A DNA stretch of 64,000 nucleotides, from positions 1 to 64,000 of the forward strand of contig NZ_JAQVCN010000016.1 in NCBI RefSeq assembly GCF_028689785.1. The letters are read 5' to 3'. The DNA comes from Zoogloea sp. (lineage in GTDB: Bacteria; Pseudomonadota; Gammaproteobacteria; Burkholderiales; Rhodocyclaceae). Below, in pieces: positions 27,204-35,220 of the stretch (within the stretch, counting starts at the first letter, position 1; each line of letters opens with the position of its first letter). A model generated the notes under the pieces. That model was given only the letters and a program-made list of their open reading frames with translations, made no database searches and was not told where the DNA came from. The position numbers were made by a program, and so were the translations under genes.

Positions 27204-28709
27204 TCAGACGCGGCTGGACTGCAGCAGGATGCTGGATTCACCGGCGGCGCTGAGCACGCGGTAAACCAGGCGGCCCTTGCCGGCACCGCGCCGGTCTTCG
27301 AGGCGGCGGTCGCCGTTGCGGGCCTTGATGCCGACGCGGCGGTCGTTGCTCTCGCTGCGCTCGACAAAAGGGCGGATCTTGAGATTATGGTCGCGCCGGT
27401 ATTCGCGGCGTATGACGGCCATGACATCGCGGATCTCGCGGTGAGATACGTCTTGCTCGTCGCAGAGCAGTTCGATGACGGCATAGCAACGGGCAGCGTC
27501 ACCGTCGGGCCGGAAGACGCTGAAGCGGAAGTCGTAGTGCGGGCCGATGCGGGTGTTGAGCGTTTCGGCAAAGGCAGCCATCTTGTCGGCGGCCAGCCCG
27601 GACACATGCACACCCACCGCGTGGGCGGAGGTAAAGCCGAACAGCCGGTGAATGCGCCGCAGCAGAGGCACAAACCGCCACGGCCGCAGCAGCACGTAAA
27701 AGCACACGCCAAAGGCACACACAAAGGCGATGAGCATGTCGAGCTCGGCCACCCCGGCATACATGCCAGCCAGGCCGATGGCGCCAAATATCAGCTGGGC
27801 CAGGGCCAGCACGGCCACGGTGTCTTGCACCCGGAAGCCGGCCCGCAGGAAGAGGTGGTGCAGGTGGTTGCGATCAGGCCGGAAGGGGGAACGCTTCATC
27901 CACACACGCCGCAGCATGACGCTGAGGGTGTCGATGAGCGGCACGGCAAATAGCCACAGGGTGGTAACGGGTGTGACGAAACGCTGGGCGGGAAGCTCTT
28001 GCGACAGATCGGCCAGCAGCCACGCAAAGATGAAGCCCAGCTGCATGCTGCCGTTGTCGCCCAGAAAGCAGCGCGCACGGCGCTGATTGAAATAGCGGAG
28101 GTTGAAGTACAGAAAACCCACCACACCACCCATGATGATGATGACCATGGTGAAGTAGGCAAAATCACGCGCCTGAAACAGCACGAAGGCAACAAGCAGC
28201 AGGCAAACGGTGGACAGCGAGCCGGACAGGCCATCGATGCCGTCGATCATGTTGAGTGAATTGATGGCACCGATGGTGGCAATGACCGTGAGCACCACAC
28301 CAAAGGGCCCCAGCTGAACCAGCCCCATGCCGAGGTCGCCCAGATCGGCAATTTCAACCCCGCCCCAGAAAACCATAACCAGCCCAACTGAGGCCTGCAC
28401 CATGAAACGGATCTTGTAGCCCAACTGGAGCACGTCATCGGCAAAGCCCGTGATGAACATCGCGAGCACGCCAAACAGAAAAGCGGGCACATGGACGCTG
28501 AACTCGGGGAAGAAATGCGCAACGATGCCAACGGCGCAAAGCGTGGCGGCAAGGACGCCCACACCACCGACAAAGGGGGTGACGGTGTCATGCGCCTTAT
28601 GGCCGCCAGGCTGGTCAACAATGCCCAACTTGTGCGACGCAACTATGCCGTACCGTATTGCGACAACGGAGAGAATCACGCCCAGCAGGAAGAGTGCTGC
28701 AGACAGCAT
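27204..28709 (-). CDS. Undecaprenyl-phosphate sugar-1-phosphate transferase (WecA/TagO type) with C-terminal extension
   Basis: Starts repeat-unit synthesis by transferring a HexNAc-1-phosphate to undecaprenyl phosphate. The 501-residue protein has about 11 membrane segments in residues 1-350 and the GT4/MraY-family motifs GIVDQPGGHKAH, NSLNMIDGIDGL, FLGDNGSMQLGF and RNHLHHLFLRAG. Usual WecA proteins are about 350 residues; here some 150 extra, mostly soluble residues follow (from about RPWRFVPLL to the end), rich in Arg and Asp and of unknown role. First gene of the minus-strand polysaccharide cluster; AAGGA lies 10 bases before its ATG. Confidence 0.93.
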   Translation of the reverse strand: MLSAALFLLGVILSVVAIRYGIVASHKLGIVDQPGGHKAHDTVTPFVGGVGVLAATLCAVGIVAHFFPEFSVHVPAFLFGVLAMFITGFADDVLQLGYKIRFMVQASVGLVMVFWGGVEIADLGDLGMGLVQLGPFGVVLTVIATIGAINSLNMIDGIDGLSGSLSTVCLLLVAFVLFQARDFAYFTMVIIIMGGVVGFLYFNLRYFNQRRARCFLGDNGSMQLGFIFAWLLADLSQELPAQRFVTPVTTLWLFAVPLIDTLSVMLRRVWMKRSPFRPDRNHLHHLFLRAGFRVQDTVAVLALAQLIFGAIGLAGMYAGVAELDMLIAFVCAFGVCFYVLLRPWRFVPLLRRIHRLFGFTSAHAVGVHVSGLAADKMAAFAETLNTRIGPHYDFRFSVFRPDGDAARCYAVIELLCDEQDVSHREIRDVMAVIRREYRRDHNLKIRPFVERSESNDRRVGIKARNGDRRLEDRRGAGKGRLVYRVLSAAGESSILLQSSRV

Positions 28710-28826
28710 TTGATCTTGATCCTTTATCGACTTACATGAGCGCAGGCTGCACTACACCTGGCAAGATCTTGATTTCAAGCCGGAAAATTCAAAAACCTGG
28801 GATTAAGAGATGCGCCCGACATGCGC

Positions 28827-28855
28827 ATTGTAGCCAGCGCACATGAAAATCATAA
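28827..28855 (-). promoter_or_regulatory. Candidate sigma-70 promoter for the polysaccharide cluster
   Basis: On the minus strand, TTATGA (28855-28850), a 17-base spacer and TACAAT (28832-28827) lie about 118 bases before the start of the WecA-like gene. The -10 box matches the consensus at five of six positions and the -35 box at three of six. A regulated promoter is plausible. Confidence 0.4.
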
Positions 28856-28970
28856 GCCCAAGATATTACAGAATATTGCAGTTACCCGGCAAGCATAGAC
28901 ACCCGGAGACCGCAGTGCACCATTCGCGGCGCAAAAAATATCCTGCCCACACCTGAGCAGGAAGCACACT

Positions 28971-29018
28971 CCCCCGGCAGGCTGCCGGGGGTATCAAACG
29001 GGGGCGAAACCGCCCCCG
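28971..29018 (-). terminator. Tandem GC-rich hairpins after the PEP-CTERM gene
   Basis: CGGGGGCG-AAAC-CGCCCCCG (28999-29018) is followed on the minus strand by a short T tract, then by CCCCCGGCAG-G-CTGCCGGGGG (28971-28991). Both lie just after the PEP-CTERM stop codon (29024) and probably stop its transcription before the polysaccharide promoter. Confidence 0.65.
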
Positions 29019-29023
29019 ATCAA

Positions 29024-29842
29024 TCAGGCCTTGCGACGACGGATAGCAGCCAGACCGGCCACACCCAGGCCGAAGAGTGCCAGGGTGCCGGGCAGGGGCA
29101 CGGCGCTGGTGGTCACTTCGTAGTTACCGGTGTAAGAGCCAAATCGATCACCAGCAGTCACACCGGAGGGGGTGGCGTCGAAGGTGTAGAGGTAAGTGGT
29201 GACACCACCGTAGGTGAGCTTGACCACTTCGCTGGCCTGGGAACCGGCCGGGGCCAGGGGGCTCAGCAGACGCAGGAAGGCGGTAGCGTCGTACAGACCA
29301 GCCAGACCCACCTTGAGATCAGCACCATCCTGGAAGACGTAGGAGATGTTGGGGTCGGAAACGAACTGGAAGGGAGCCAGACCGCCCAGCACAGCGCTGG
29401 GGTTGTAGAAACCCTGGATGGCGGTTTGAAGATCGGCGGCAGAGATGGCGGCGCCAAAAGCGGCCTGGTAGGCGGCGCTGATGTACTGCTCGGTCAGGGA
29501 GGTGTAGGTGCCAAAGCTGTTGCCGGTGAACCAGTCGGCCTTGGTGAGGCTGGACAGGGTGATGGCGTGGCCGTTGATGGTGCCGGTGAGGGTGGAAACG
29601 GGGCCAGCATACTTGCTCAGCTCAATGTTGCCGCCGGGGGCTGCAGCGTTACCGGCCAACAGGCTGTCGATAGTGGCAGCGGGGTTGATGGACAGGGTGC
29701 CCACCGGGCCTTCAGCCCATTTGGTGATCAGGCCGCTGGCGACAGCGTTGTCGAGGGTGTAAACGGCGGCGTAGGCGGAGGAAGAAGCAGCTGCACCGAG
29801 GGCAAGGGCGATGATGGCGCCGGTCTTGAACTTGTTGATCAC
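29024..29842 (-). CDS. PEP-CTERM sorting-domain protein, secreted
   Basis: A 272-residue secreted protein with signal peptide (VINKFKTGAIIALALGAAA, cleavage probably after SSSAYA) and a C-terminal PEP-CTERM tail: VPLPGTLALFGLGVAG followed by LAAIRRRKA. The motif has Leu-Pro-Gly where Glu-Pro-Ala is commonest. These tails are recognised by exosortase, which cleaves the protein and links it to cell-surface or polysaccharide export; no exosortase lies in this window. The middle has no recognised domain. The GTG start at 29842 is chosen because AGGAG lies 8 bases upstream and the signal peptide begins there; the longer frame to 30061 is AT-rich intergenic sequence. It may associate with the adjacent exopolysaccharide. 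Confidence 0.88.
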   Translation of the reverse strand: MINKFKTGAIIALALGAAASSSAYAAVYTLDNAVASGLITKWAEGPVGTLSINPAATIDSLLAGNAAAPGGNIELSKYAGPVSTLTGTINGHAITLSSLTKADWFTGNSFGTYTSLTEQYISAAYQAAFGAAISAADLQTAIQGFYNPSAVLGGLAPFQFVSDPNISYVFQDGADLKVGLAGLYDATAFLRLLSPLAPAGSQASEVVKLTYGGVTTYLYTFDATPSGVTAGDRFGSYTGNYEVTTSAVPLPGTLALFGLGVAGLAAIRRRKA

Positions 29843-30140
29843 TTTACACGCTCCTGAAATCAAAAATTTAGTTGAAGGATGGGCTAATTTATTTCGCATT
29901 TTTACACACCATTGCAACCCAAATCGGGCAGGCATGACTGCAAAATGCGCTCGCGGAACAAAGCTAGCAAAAATCGAGCCATTATGATTTTTTGCATACG
30001 ATTCAATAGCTTGAAAATGCACCCAAAACCCTGCAACCCAGATTGTAAAAATGACCGACACAAATAAATACCGAAGTCATTTTCATAAAATTATTGTAAT
30101 TGCCAATTGACTAATTTGATGACAAGCGTGAACGCAAAAA
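29843..30140. other. AT-rich non-coding region upstream of the PEP-CTERM gene
   Basis: About 300 AT-rich bases between the tRNA terminator and the PEP-CTERM GTG start. The frame open through it has no coding character. I looked for a sigma-54 site (GG-N10-GC) of the kind reported before PEP-CTERM genes and found no good match. The promoter of the PEP-CTERM gene is presumably here. Confidence 0.5.
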
Positions 30141-30170
30141 AATAAAGGGAAGCCGAAGCTTCCCTTTATT
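30141..30170 (-). terminator. Terminator of the tRNA array
   Basis: A 13-base-pair stem, AATAAAGGGAAGC with GCTTCCCTTTATT around a CGAA loop, lies just after the last tRNA-Asp. A run of T follows on the minus strand (and on the plus strand too), so it can act in both directions. Confidence 0.85.
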
Positions 30171-30175
30171 TTTTT

Positions 30176-30252
30176 TGGCGGAGTGGACGGGACTCGAACC
30201 CGCGACCCCCGGCGTGACAGGCCGGTATTCTAACCAACTGAACTACCACTCC
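30176..30252 (-). tRNA. tRNA-Asp (GTC)
   Basis: The 77-base minus-strand sequence starts GGAGTGGTAGTTCAGTTGG and ends with an encoded GCCA. The 7-bp acceptor stem GGAGTGG/CCACTCC and the anticodon loop with GTC (CCTGTCACG) are clear. Last gene of the array, right before the terminator; second copy at 30654-30730. Confidence 0.97.
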
Positions 30253-30322
30253 GCGCTAACCTGCTGCTGCGCCTTTTCGGGCTGCAACTGCCTGCACATT
30301 GCTGCACAGGACTCTTTGATCC

Positions 30323-30398
30323 TGGCGTCCCCACGGGGATTCGAACCCCGGTTATCGCCGTGAAAGGGCGGTGTCCTAGGCCTCTAGACGATGGGGAC
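30323..30398 (-). tRNA. tRNA-Glu (TTC)
   Basis: The 76-base minus-strand sequence starts GTCCCCATCGTCTAGAGG and ends with encoded GCCA. The anticodon loop CCCTTTCACGG contains TTC. One of three near-identical copies (also 30535 and 30802). Confidence 0.97.
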
Positions 30399-30415
30399 CT
30401 GGTACAACTTTAACC

Positions 30416-30491
<76 letters not shown>

Positions 30492-30534
30492 ACGAAACTG
30501 CTACGGGCTCCATCGCTACGAACCCGCCAAATCC

Positions 30535-30610
30535 TGGCGTCCCCACGGGGATTCGAACCCCGGTTATCGCCGTGAAAGGGCGGTGTCCTAGGCCTCTAGA
30601 CGATGGGGAC
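30535..30610 (-). tRNA. tRNA-Glu (TTC)
   Basis: Same 76-base sequence as the neighbouring tRNA-Glu genes, with encoded CCA. This copy stands between the two Ala-Glu-Asp sets and is the unpaired extra gene of the array. Confidence 0.97.
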
Positions 30611-30653
30611 CTGAACATCTGGAACAAGACTGAGGCCTTGAACCGCAAAACGT

Positions 30654-30730
30654 TGGCGGAGTGGACGGGACTCGAACCCGCGACCCCCGGCGTGACAGGC
30701 CGGTATTCTAACCAACTGAACTACCACTCC
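30654..30730 (-). tRNA. tRNA-Asp (GTC)
   Basis: The 77-base minus-strand sequence appears identical to the copy at 30176-30252, including acceptor stem GGAGTGG/CCACTCC, anticodon GTC and encoded CCA. The spacer to the next tRNA-Glu is also nearly the same as in the other set. Confidence 0.97.
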
Positions 30731-30801
30731 GCGCTAACCTGCTGCCGCAACCGCTTCGGGCTGCAACTGCCTGCACATTGCTGCACAGGACTCTTTGATC
30801 C

Positions 30802-30877
30802 TGGCGTCCCCACGGGGATTCGAACCCCGGTTATCGCCGTGAAAGGGCGGTGTCCTAGGCCTCTAGACGATGGGGAC
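30802..30877 (-). tRNA. tRNA-Glu (TTC)
   Basis: Third 76-base tRNA-Glu copy, encoded CCA, anticodon TTC. It follows tRNA-Ala in transcription order with a short 17-base spacer, as in the other Ala-Glu set. Confidence 0.97.
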
Positions 30878-30894
30878 CCGGTACTGCAAATTCT

Positions 30895-30970
<76 letters not shown>

Positions 30971-30986
30971 GTGCAACGAGAAGCGC

Positions 30987-31015
30987 ATTATAGAGAAGGC
31001 CTATGGAGATGTAAA
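30987..31015 (-). promoter_or_regulatory. Strong sigma-70 promoter of the tRNA array
   Basis: On the minus strand TTTACA (31015-31010), a 17-base spacer and a perfect TATAAT (30992-30987) are followed by a GC-rich discriminator (GCGCTTC), the usual layout of stringently controlled stable-RNA promoters. Confidence 0.9.
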
Positions 31016-31047
31016 CCTCTTTTCCGCTTTTTTTGCGGGGAGGTGAC

Positions 31048-31065
31048 GATCGAATGAATTCGGCC
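31048..31065. repeat. Degenerate family B palindrome
   Basis: GATCGA-ATGAAT-TCGGCC resembles the GGTCGA-ATGAAT-TCGACC palindromes at 32666, 33796, 36017 and 43703 with two changes. It lies upstream of the tRNA promoter, close to family A copy 2. Confidence 0.5.
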
Positions 31066-31117
31066 GTGGGTTTGGGGCCGCAGCACATCCGGAACGCCCT
31101 ATGCACTCCTTTACTGT

Positions 31118-31198
31118 GGGGGCGACTTCAGTCGCCCGCCACGCGCCGGCCACAGGCACGCCGTTGATCTGTCCGCGGGCGACTGAAGTCGCCCCTAC
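31118..31198. repeat. REPIN-like inverted repeat, family A copy 2
   Basis: The arm GGGGCGACTTCAGTCGCCC (31119-31137) and its reverse complement (31177-31198, ending CCCCTAC) flank a core with CACAGGCACGCCGTTGATC. It lies between the FAD oxidase stop and the tRNA promoter. Confidence 0.85.
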
Positions 31199-31234
31199 TC
31201 CCCGCTCAGGGGCATGCCGACGACCGCCCCAGCG

Positions 31235-32641
31235 CTAAAGCACCTTGCCGGGGTTCATGAGCTTATGCGGGTCGAGGGCGGCCTTGATGCGCTGCATCAG
31301 GTCCAGCTCCAGCGCTTGTTTGTAGTCTGGAAGGATGGCGCGCTTGAGCTGGCCAATGCCGTGCTCGGCGGAGATGGAGCCGCCAAGTTCGTGCACCAGG
31401 CCATGCACGACACGGCCAACCTCTTCGGTGCGGGCAATGAAGGCCGCGTTTTCGTCATGGCGGGGGCGGCTCTGGTTGTAGTGGAGATTGCCGTCGCCCA
31501 CATGACCGAAGGCAACGATGCGCAGGCCGGGGTAACAGGCTTCAAGGGCCGCGCCAGCTCGTTCAAGGAACTCGGGGATGGCGCTCACCGGTACGGAGAT
31601 GTCGTGCTTGATGCTGACACCCTCGCGTTTCTGGGCTTCGGAGATGTTCTCACGCAGGCTCCACAGGGCGACGGCCTGGGCCTGGCTGGCCGCCACAGTA
31701 CCGTCGAGCACGGCGCCATCGGCGATGGCGGCTGCGAGTTCGGTTTCGAGAATGGCCGAGAGATCGATGCCGGCAAGGGTGTCGGTGAGTTCGACAAGGA
31801 TGTACCAGGGGTGGGCCTGGGGCAGCGGATCGCGGGCACCGGGGATGTGCTGGAGGACGAGATCCAGGGAGGGCCGGCTGATCAGTTCGAAGGCGGTCAC
31901 CCTGTCACCGGCCACGCCCCGCAGGCGGGCCAGCAGCGCGACGGCCACGGCGGGGCTGGCCACTGCGAGCCAGGCGGTGACGGCCTGGCTGGGTTTGGCA
32001 AAGAGTTTGAGGGTGGCTGCGGTGACGATGCCGAGGGTGCCCTCGGCGCCGATGAAGAGGTGCTTGAGGTCGTAGCCGGTGTTGTCTTTGCGCAAGGCGC
32101 GCAGGCCATTCCAGATCTGCCCGTCGGGGAGGACGACCTCCAGCCCGAGGACCAGCTCGCGGGTGTTGCCATAGCGCAGCACCTGCACCCCGCCAGCGTT
32201 GGTGGAGATCACCCCGCCAACTTCGCAGCTGCCCTCGCTGGCCAGGGACAGGGGAAACAGGCGCCCTGCCCCGTCGGCCGCGGCCTGGACTTCGGCCAGG
32301 GTGACGCCAGCGTCGACGGTGATGGCGTTGTTGGCGGGATCCAGACTGCGGATCTGGCGCAGGCGGGAGAGATTGACGACGACCGCCCTGCCGTCTGCCA
32401 GCGGCGTAGCGCCTCCGCATAGGCCGGTGTTGCCGCCCTGGGGCACGATGGGCGCACCAGCGGCGGCACACGTCTTAACCACAGCCGCCACTTGGGCGGT
32501 GTTGGCCGGCAGGACGACAGCCTGCGCAGCGCCCGTGTAGCGACCGCGCCAGTCGGTGAGATAAGGCGCGGTGGCAGCGGCATCAGTGAGGCAGTGGGCG
32601 GGGCCAACGAGGGTACGCAGGACATCAAGGAGCGGAGTCAT
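31235..32641 (-). CDS. FAD-binding oxidoreductase (GlcD / D-2-hydroxyacid dehydrogenase type)
   Basis: Oxidises a D-2-hydroxyacid such as D-lactate, glycolate or D-2-hydroxyglutarate. The 468-residue protein has a PCMH-type FAD domain (IVPQGGNTGLCGGATPL near residue 65; SEGSCEVGGVISTNAGGVQV; FIGAEGTLGIVTAATLKLF) and a C-terminal FAD-oxidase domain with FGHVGDGNLHYN (metal and substrate His) and SAEHGIGQLKR. It ends HKLMNPGKVL as in this family. Substrate cannot be fixed by eye. It is a single gene flanked by repeats, with no GlcE/GlcF partner in the window, which argues for the stand-alone D-2-hydroxyglutarate/D-lactate group. Confidence 0.92.
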   Translation of the reverse strand: MTPLLDVLRTLVGPAHCLTDAAATAPYLTDWRGRYTGAAQAVVLPANTAQVAAVVKTCAAAGAPIVPQGGNTGLCGGATPLADGRAVVVNLSRLRQIRSLDPANNAITVDAGVTLAEVQAAADGAGRLFPLSLASEGSCEVGGVISTNAGGVQVLRYGNTRELVLGLEVVLPDGQIWNGLRALRKDNTGYDLKHLFIGAEGTLGIVTAATLKLFAKPSQAVTAWLAVASPAVAVALLARLRGVAGDRVTAFELISRPSLDLVLQHIPGARDPLPQAHPWYILVELTDTLAGIDLSAILETELAAAIADGAVLDGTVAASQAQAVALWSLRENISEAQKREGVSIKHDISVPVSAIPEFLERAGAALEACYPGLRIVAFGHVGDGNLHYNQSRPRHDENAAFIARTEEVGRVVHGLVHELGGSISAEHGIGQLKRAILPDYKQALELDLMQRIKAALDPHKLMNPGKVL

Positions 32642-32665
32642 GGCGGCAGGGTGATGAAGGGGAAA

Positions 32666-32683
32666 GGTCGAATGAATTCGACC
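32666..32683. repeat. Family B palindrome (solo)
   Basis: GGTCGA-ATGAAT-TCGACC followed by CTACAGG lies just upstream of the FAD oxidase start. The 6-base arms are perfect. The same unit occurs at four other places in the window. Confidence 0.7.
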
Positions 32684-32742
32684 CTACAGGAAAACATGCG
32701 TAGCGGCTGTGTTTGTGAAGCCGACGCATCGGGCCGATCTGC

Positions 32743-32825
32743 AGGGGCGACTTCAGTCGCCCATTCGCGCGTTGATCACGGGTATGCCCGTGACCGAAGG
32801 CTGTGGGCGACTGAAGTCGCCCCTA
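32743..32825. repeat. REPIN-like inverted repeat, family A copy 3
   Basis: The arm AGGGGCGACTTCAGTCGCCC (32743-32762) and its inverted copy (32805-32825) flank a core that includes GTTGATCACGGG and ATGCCCGTGACCG. It lies between the patatin-like gene and the FAD oxidase, about 60 bases from the family B unit at 32666. Confidence 0.85.
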
Positions 32826-32849
32826 AACGTGCCGCCGCAGGGCCAGAGG

Positions 32850-33767
32850 CTAGCGGCCCAGGGCCCGGACGATGGCGGGCATGGCGGCCTCTACGGCAGC
32901 CTCACCTTCGGCGATGGCTTCGGGGCCGCGATGGAAGTCCATGAGGCCGAGCTGGGCCAGGCGGGGGGAGATGAGCACATCGGCGGGTTCGCCGGCCAGG
33001 CGGCTGCGGGCGATACGCACGGACATGATGGCGATGCTGCTCTGCATGACGTTGAGCATGGAGGGCAGGCTTTCGTCGGCGCCCTCCTCCTCCTCCGCCC
33101 CGGGCTTGCCGCCGCGCCCGAAGCGGGCGAGCAGGCGACGTGACCAGCCATTGGCGTTCTCGGCCTGGACTTCGACGGGGTGGCGGTTGCGCCATGTCCA
33201 GCCTACCGCGTCGGAGTTGAGCTCGACGGCGATAACCACGTCGGCGCCCATGGCCCGGGCCAGGGAGACGGGGACGGGATTGACGAGGCCGCCATCCACC
33301 AGCAGCCGGCCGTCCTGCCAGACCGGGGCCATCAGCCCGGGCAGGGCGATGGAGGCACGCACGGCATCGGCGATGCTGCCGTCCCGCAACCAGATTTCGT
33401 GGCCAGAGTGCAGGTCGGTGGCGACACAGCCGAACAGGTGAGGCAAGGCGGTAAAGTCACGGTCGACAAACTGGCGCTGAAAGAAGGCCATGAGCTTGTC
33501 TCCCTTGAGCAAGCCTCCGCGCAAGCCCATGTCCATCAGGCCGACCACGTCCTGCCAGCCCAGGGCTTCAACCCAGGCTCCGAGCTTTTCGATGTCGCCG
33601 GCCGCCGCCACGGCGCCGACAAAAGCACCGATGGAACAGCCGCTGATGATCTGCGGCTCGATGCCCTCCCGCGCCAGCGCCCGCAACACGCCGATATGCG
33701 CCCACCCGCGGGCCGAGCCACTGCCAAGGGCGATGCCGATGCGAGGGGGGCGTTTGCTGCGGGTCAT
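32850..33767 (-). CDS. rssA: Patatin-like phospholipase (RssA type)
   Basis: Predicted serine lipid acyl hydrolase of 305 residues. Motifs are the oxyanion region LGSGSARGWAHIGVL, the nucleophile elbow GCSIGAFVG (Ser about 45), and the catalytic Asp in VDGGLVNPVPVS. The N-terminal charged start and length fit the RssA/YchK group. The C-terminal part is more variable and contains an acidic tract (EEEEGADES). It follows rimO in transcription order with 59 bases between, a family B palindrome in the gap. Cellular substrate unknown. Confidence 0.9.
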   Translation of the reverse strand: MTRSKRPPRIGIALGSGSARGWAHIGVLRALAREGIEPQIISGCSIGAFVGAVAAAGDIEKLGAWVEALGWQDVVGLMDMGLRGGLLKGDKLMAFFQRQFVDRDFTALPHLFGCVATDLHSGHEIWLRDGSIADAVRASIALPGLMAPVWQDGRLLVDGGLVNPVPVSLARAMGADVVIAVELNSDAVGWTWRNRHPVEVQAENANGWSRRLLARFGRGGKPGAEEEEGADESLPSMLNVMQSSIAIMSVRIARSRLAGEPADVLISPRLAQLGLMDFHRGPEAIAEGEAAVEAAMPAIVRALGR

Positions 33768-33795
33768 GAGGGCTCGCTGGGTTCAGGGAGGGCAT

Positions 33796-33813
33796 GGTCG
33801 AATTAACTCGACC
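33796..33813. repeat. Family B palindrome (solo, variant loop)
   Basis: GGTCGA-ATTAAC-TCGACC followed by CCACAGG lies between the rimO stop and the patatin-like gene. Arms match the family; the loop is ATTAAC instead of ATGAAT or GTGAAT. Confidence 0.65.
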
Positions 33814-33826
33814 CCACAGGTGTGCT

Positions 33827-35155
33827 TTACAGCGGTTCGGCGTAGAGGTCGTGCACGTCGCAGTCGGTGATGCGGACACGGGCGAACTCGCCGGGTTCGA
33901 GGTTTTCGCCGGCGGGGATGATGACCAGGCCGTCGATCTCGGGGGCGTCACCGGGGGAACGGGCCAGGGCGCCTTCTTCGTCGATCTCGTCCACCAGCAC
34001 GGTCATCTCGCGGCCGATGAAGCGCTCAAGGCGCTCGGTGGAGATGTCTTCCTGGAACTCCATGAGCTGGATGCGGCGCTCTTCACGGATTTCCTCAGGC
34101 ACGGCGCCGGGCAACTCGTTGGCGGTGGCCCCTTCGACGGGCGAGTAGGCAAAGGCCCCCACACGGTCGAGCTTGGCCTCTTCGAGGAACTGCAGCAGCT
34201 CTTCGAAATCGGCATCGGTCTCACCGGGGAAGCCGGTGATGAAGGTGGAGCGGATGGTGAGATCAGGGCAGATCTCACGCCAGCGACGCACGCGTTCGAG
34301 GTTGTTCTCGGCGCTGGCCGGACGCTTCATGGCCTTGAGGATGCGCGGGCTGGCGTGCTGGAAAGGCACATCCAGGTAGGGCAGGATCTTGCCGTCGGCC
34401 ATCAGCGGGATGATGTCGTCCACGCTGGGATAGGGGTACACGTAGTGCAGGCGCACCCACACGCCGAGCTCGCTGAGACCCTTGCACAGGTCGTAGAGCT
34501 TGGTACGCATGGGCTTGCCGCCCCAGAAACCGGTGCGGTACTTGGTGTCGACGCCATAGGCGGAGGTGTCCTGGGACACGACCAGCAGCTCTTTTACGCC
34601 GGCCTTGACGAGGTTTTCGGCCTCGCGCATCACGTCGCCGATGGGCCGGCTGACCAGATCTCCGCGCAGGGACGGGATGATGCAGAAGGTGCAGCGGTGG
34701 TTACAGCCCTCGGAGATCTTGAGGTAGGCGTAGTGATCGGGGGTGAGCTTGATGCCCTGGGGCGGGATCAGGTCGATGAACGGGTCGTGGGGTTTGGGCA
34801 GGTGCTTGTGCACCTCCTGCATGACCTGCTCGGTGGCATGGGGGCCGGTGACGGCGAGCACCTGGGGGTGCGCAGCCATGACCACGTCGTCCTTGGCGCC
34901 CAGACAGCCGGTGACGATGACCTTGCCGTTCTCGGCCAGGGCTTCGCCGATGGCATCAAGGGACTCCTCCACCGCGGCATCGATGAAGCCGCAGGTGTTG
35001 ATGACCACCAGGTCGGAGCCTTCGTAGGAGGGGGAGATCTCGTAGCCTTCGGAGCGCAGGCGGGTAAGGATGTGCTCGGAGTCCACCAACGCCTTCGGGC
35101 ATCCGAGTGAAACAAACCCCACCTTGGGGGCCACGGCGAGCTTGGATTGGGTCAT
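33827..35155 (-). CDS. rimO: Ribosomal protein uS12 methylthiotransferase RimO
   Basis: Adds a methylthio group to the conserved aspartate of ribosomal protein S12 using radical SAM chemistry. The 442-residue protein has the UPF0004 domain ([14 protein letters not shown] with first cluster Cys; [15 protein letters not shown]), the radical SAM core with [11 protein letters not shown] (C-x3-C-x2-C) near residue 150, and a C-terminal TRAM domain ([16 protein letters not shown]). The order after phaR is shared with some other betaproteobacteria. It begins 65 bases after phaR ends. Confidence 0.97.
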   Translation of the reverse strand: MTQSKLAVAPKVGFVSLGCPKALVDSEHILTRLRSEGYEISPSYEGSDLVVINTCGFIDAAVEESLDAIGEALAENGKVIVTGCLGAKDDVVMAAHPQVLAVTGPHATEQVMQEVHKHLPKPHDPFIDLIPPQGIKLTPDHYAYLKISEGCNHRCTFCIIPSLRGDLVSRPIGDVMREAENLVKAGVKELLVVSQDTSAYGVDTKYRTGFWGGKPMRTKLYDLCKGLSELGVWVRLHYVYPYPSVDDIIPLMADGKILPYLDVPFQHASPRILKAMKRPASAENNLERVRRWREICPDLTIRSTFITGFPGETDADFEELLQFLEEAKLDRVGAFAYSPVEGATANELPGAVPEEIREERRIQLMEFQEDISTERLERFIGREMTVLVDEIDEEGALARSPGDAPEIDGLVIIPAGENLEPGEFARVRITDCDVHDLYAEPL

Positions 35156-35220
35156 GCGTTCAAAACCTGTGGGGATAAAGTGCCAGGGCCGCGTCGTTTG
35201 CGCGGCCCCGTGAGTTTATT

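Larger units (their letters stand above)
28710..29023. other. Intergenic region before the polysaccharide cluster
   Basis: About 314 bases between the PEP-CTERM gene stop and the start of the WecA-like gene. No coding frame was recognised. It contains a candidate promoter for the cluster (28827-28855) and two GC-rich hairpins (28971-29018) that can terminate the PEP-CTERM transcript. Confidence 0.6.

Noticed and set aside
29279-29290. GGCGGTAGCGTC, close to the ops/JUMPstart element GGCGGTAGCGTG that recruits RfaH to polysaccharide operons
   Set aside because: It is inside the PEP-CTERM coding sequence, on the plus strand pointing away from the minus-strand cluster, and one base off. Probably chance from Ala/Thr/Tyr codons.
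29881-30060. Possible sigma-54 promoter of PrsR type before the PEP-CTERM gene
   Set aside because: Candidates such as TGCCCG-N-TTGCA lack the required GG-N10-GC pair; the match is too weak.
29843-30061. N-terminal extension of the PEP-CTERM protein up to position 30061
   Set aside because: The extension is AT-rich, has no ribosome site, and would put the signal peptide about 70 residues inside; the GTG at 29842 has a good AGGAG.
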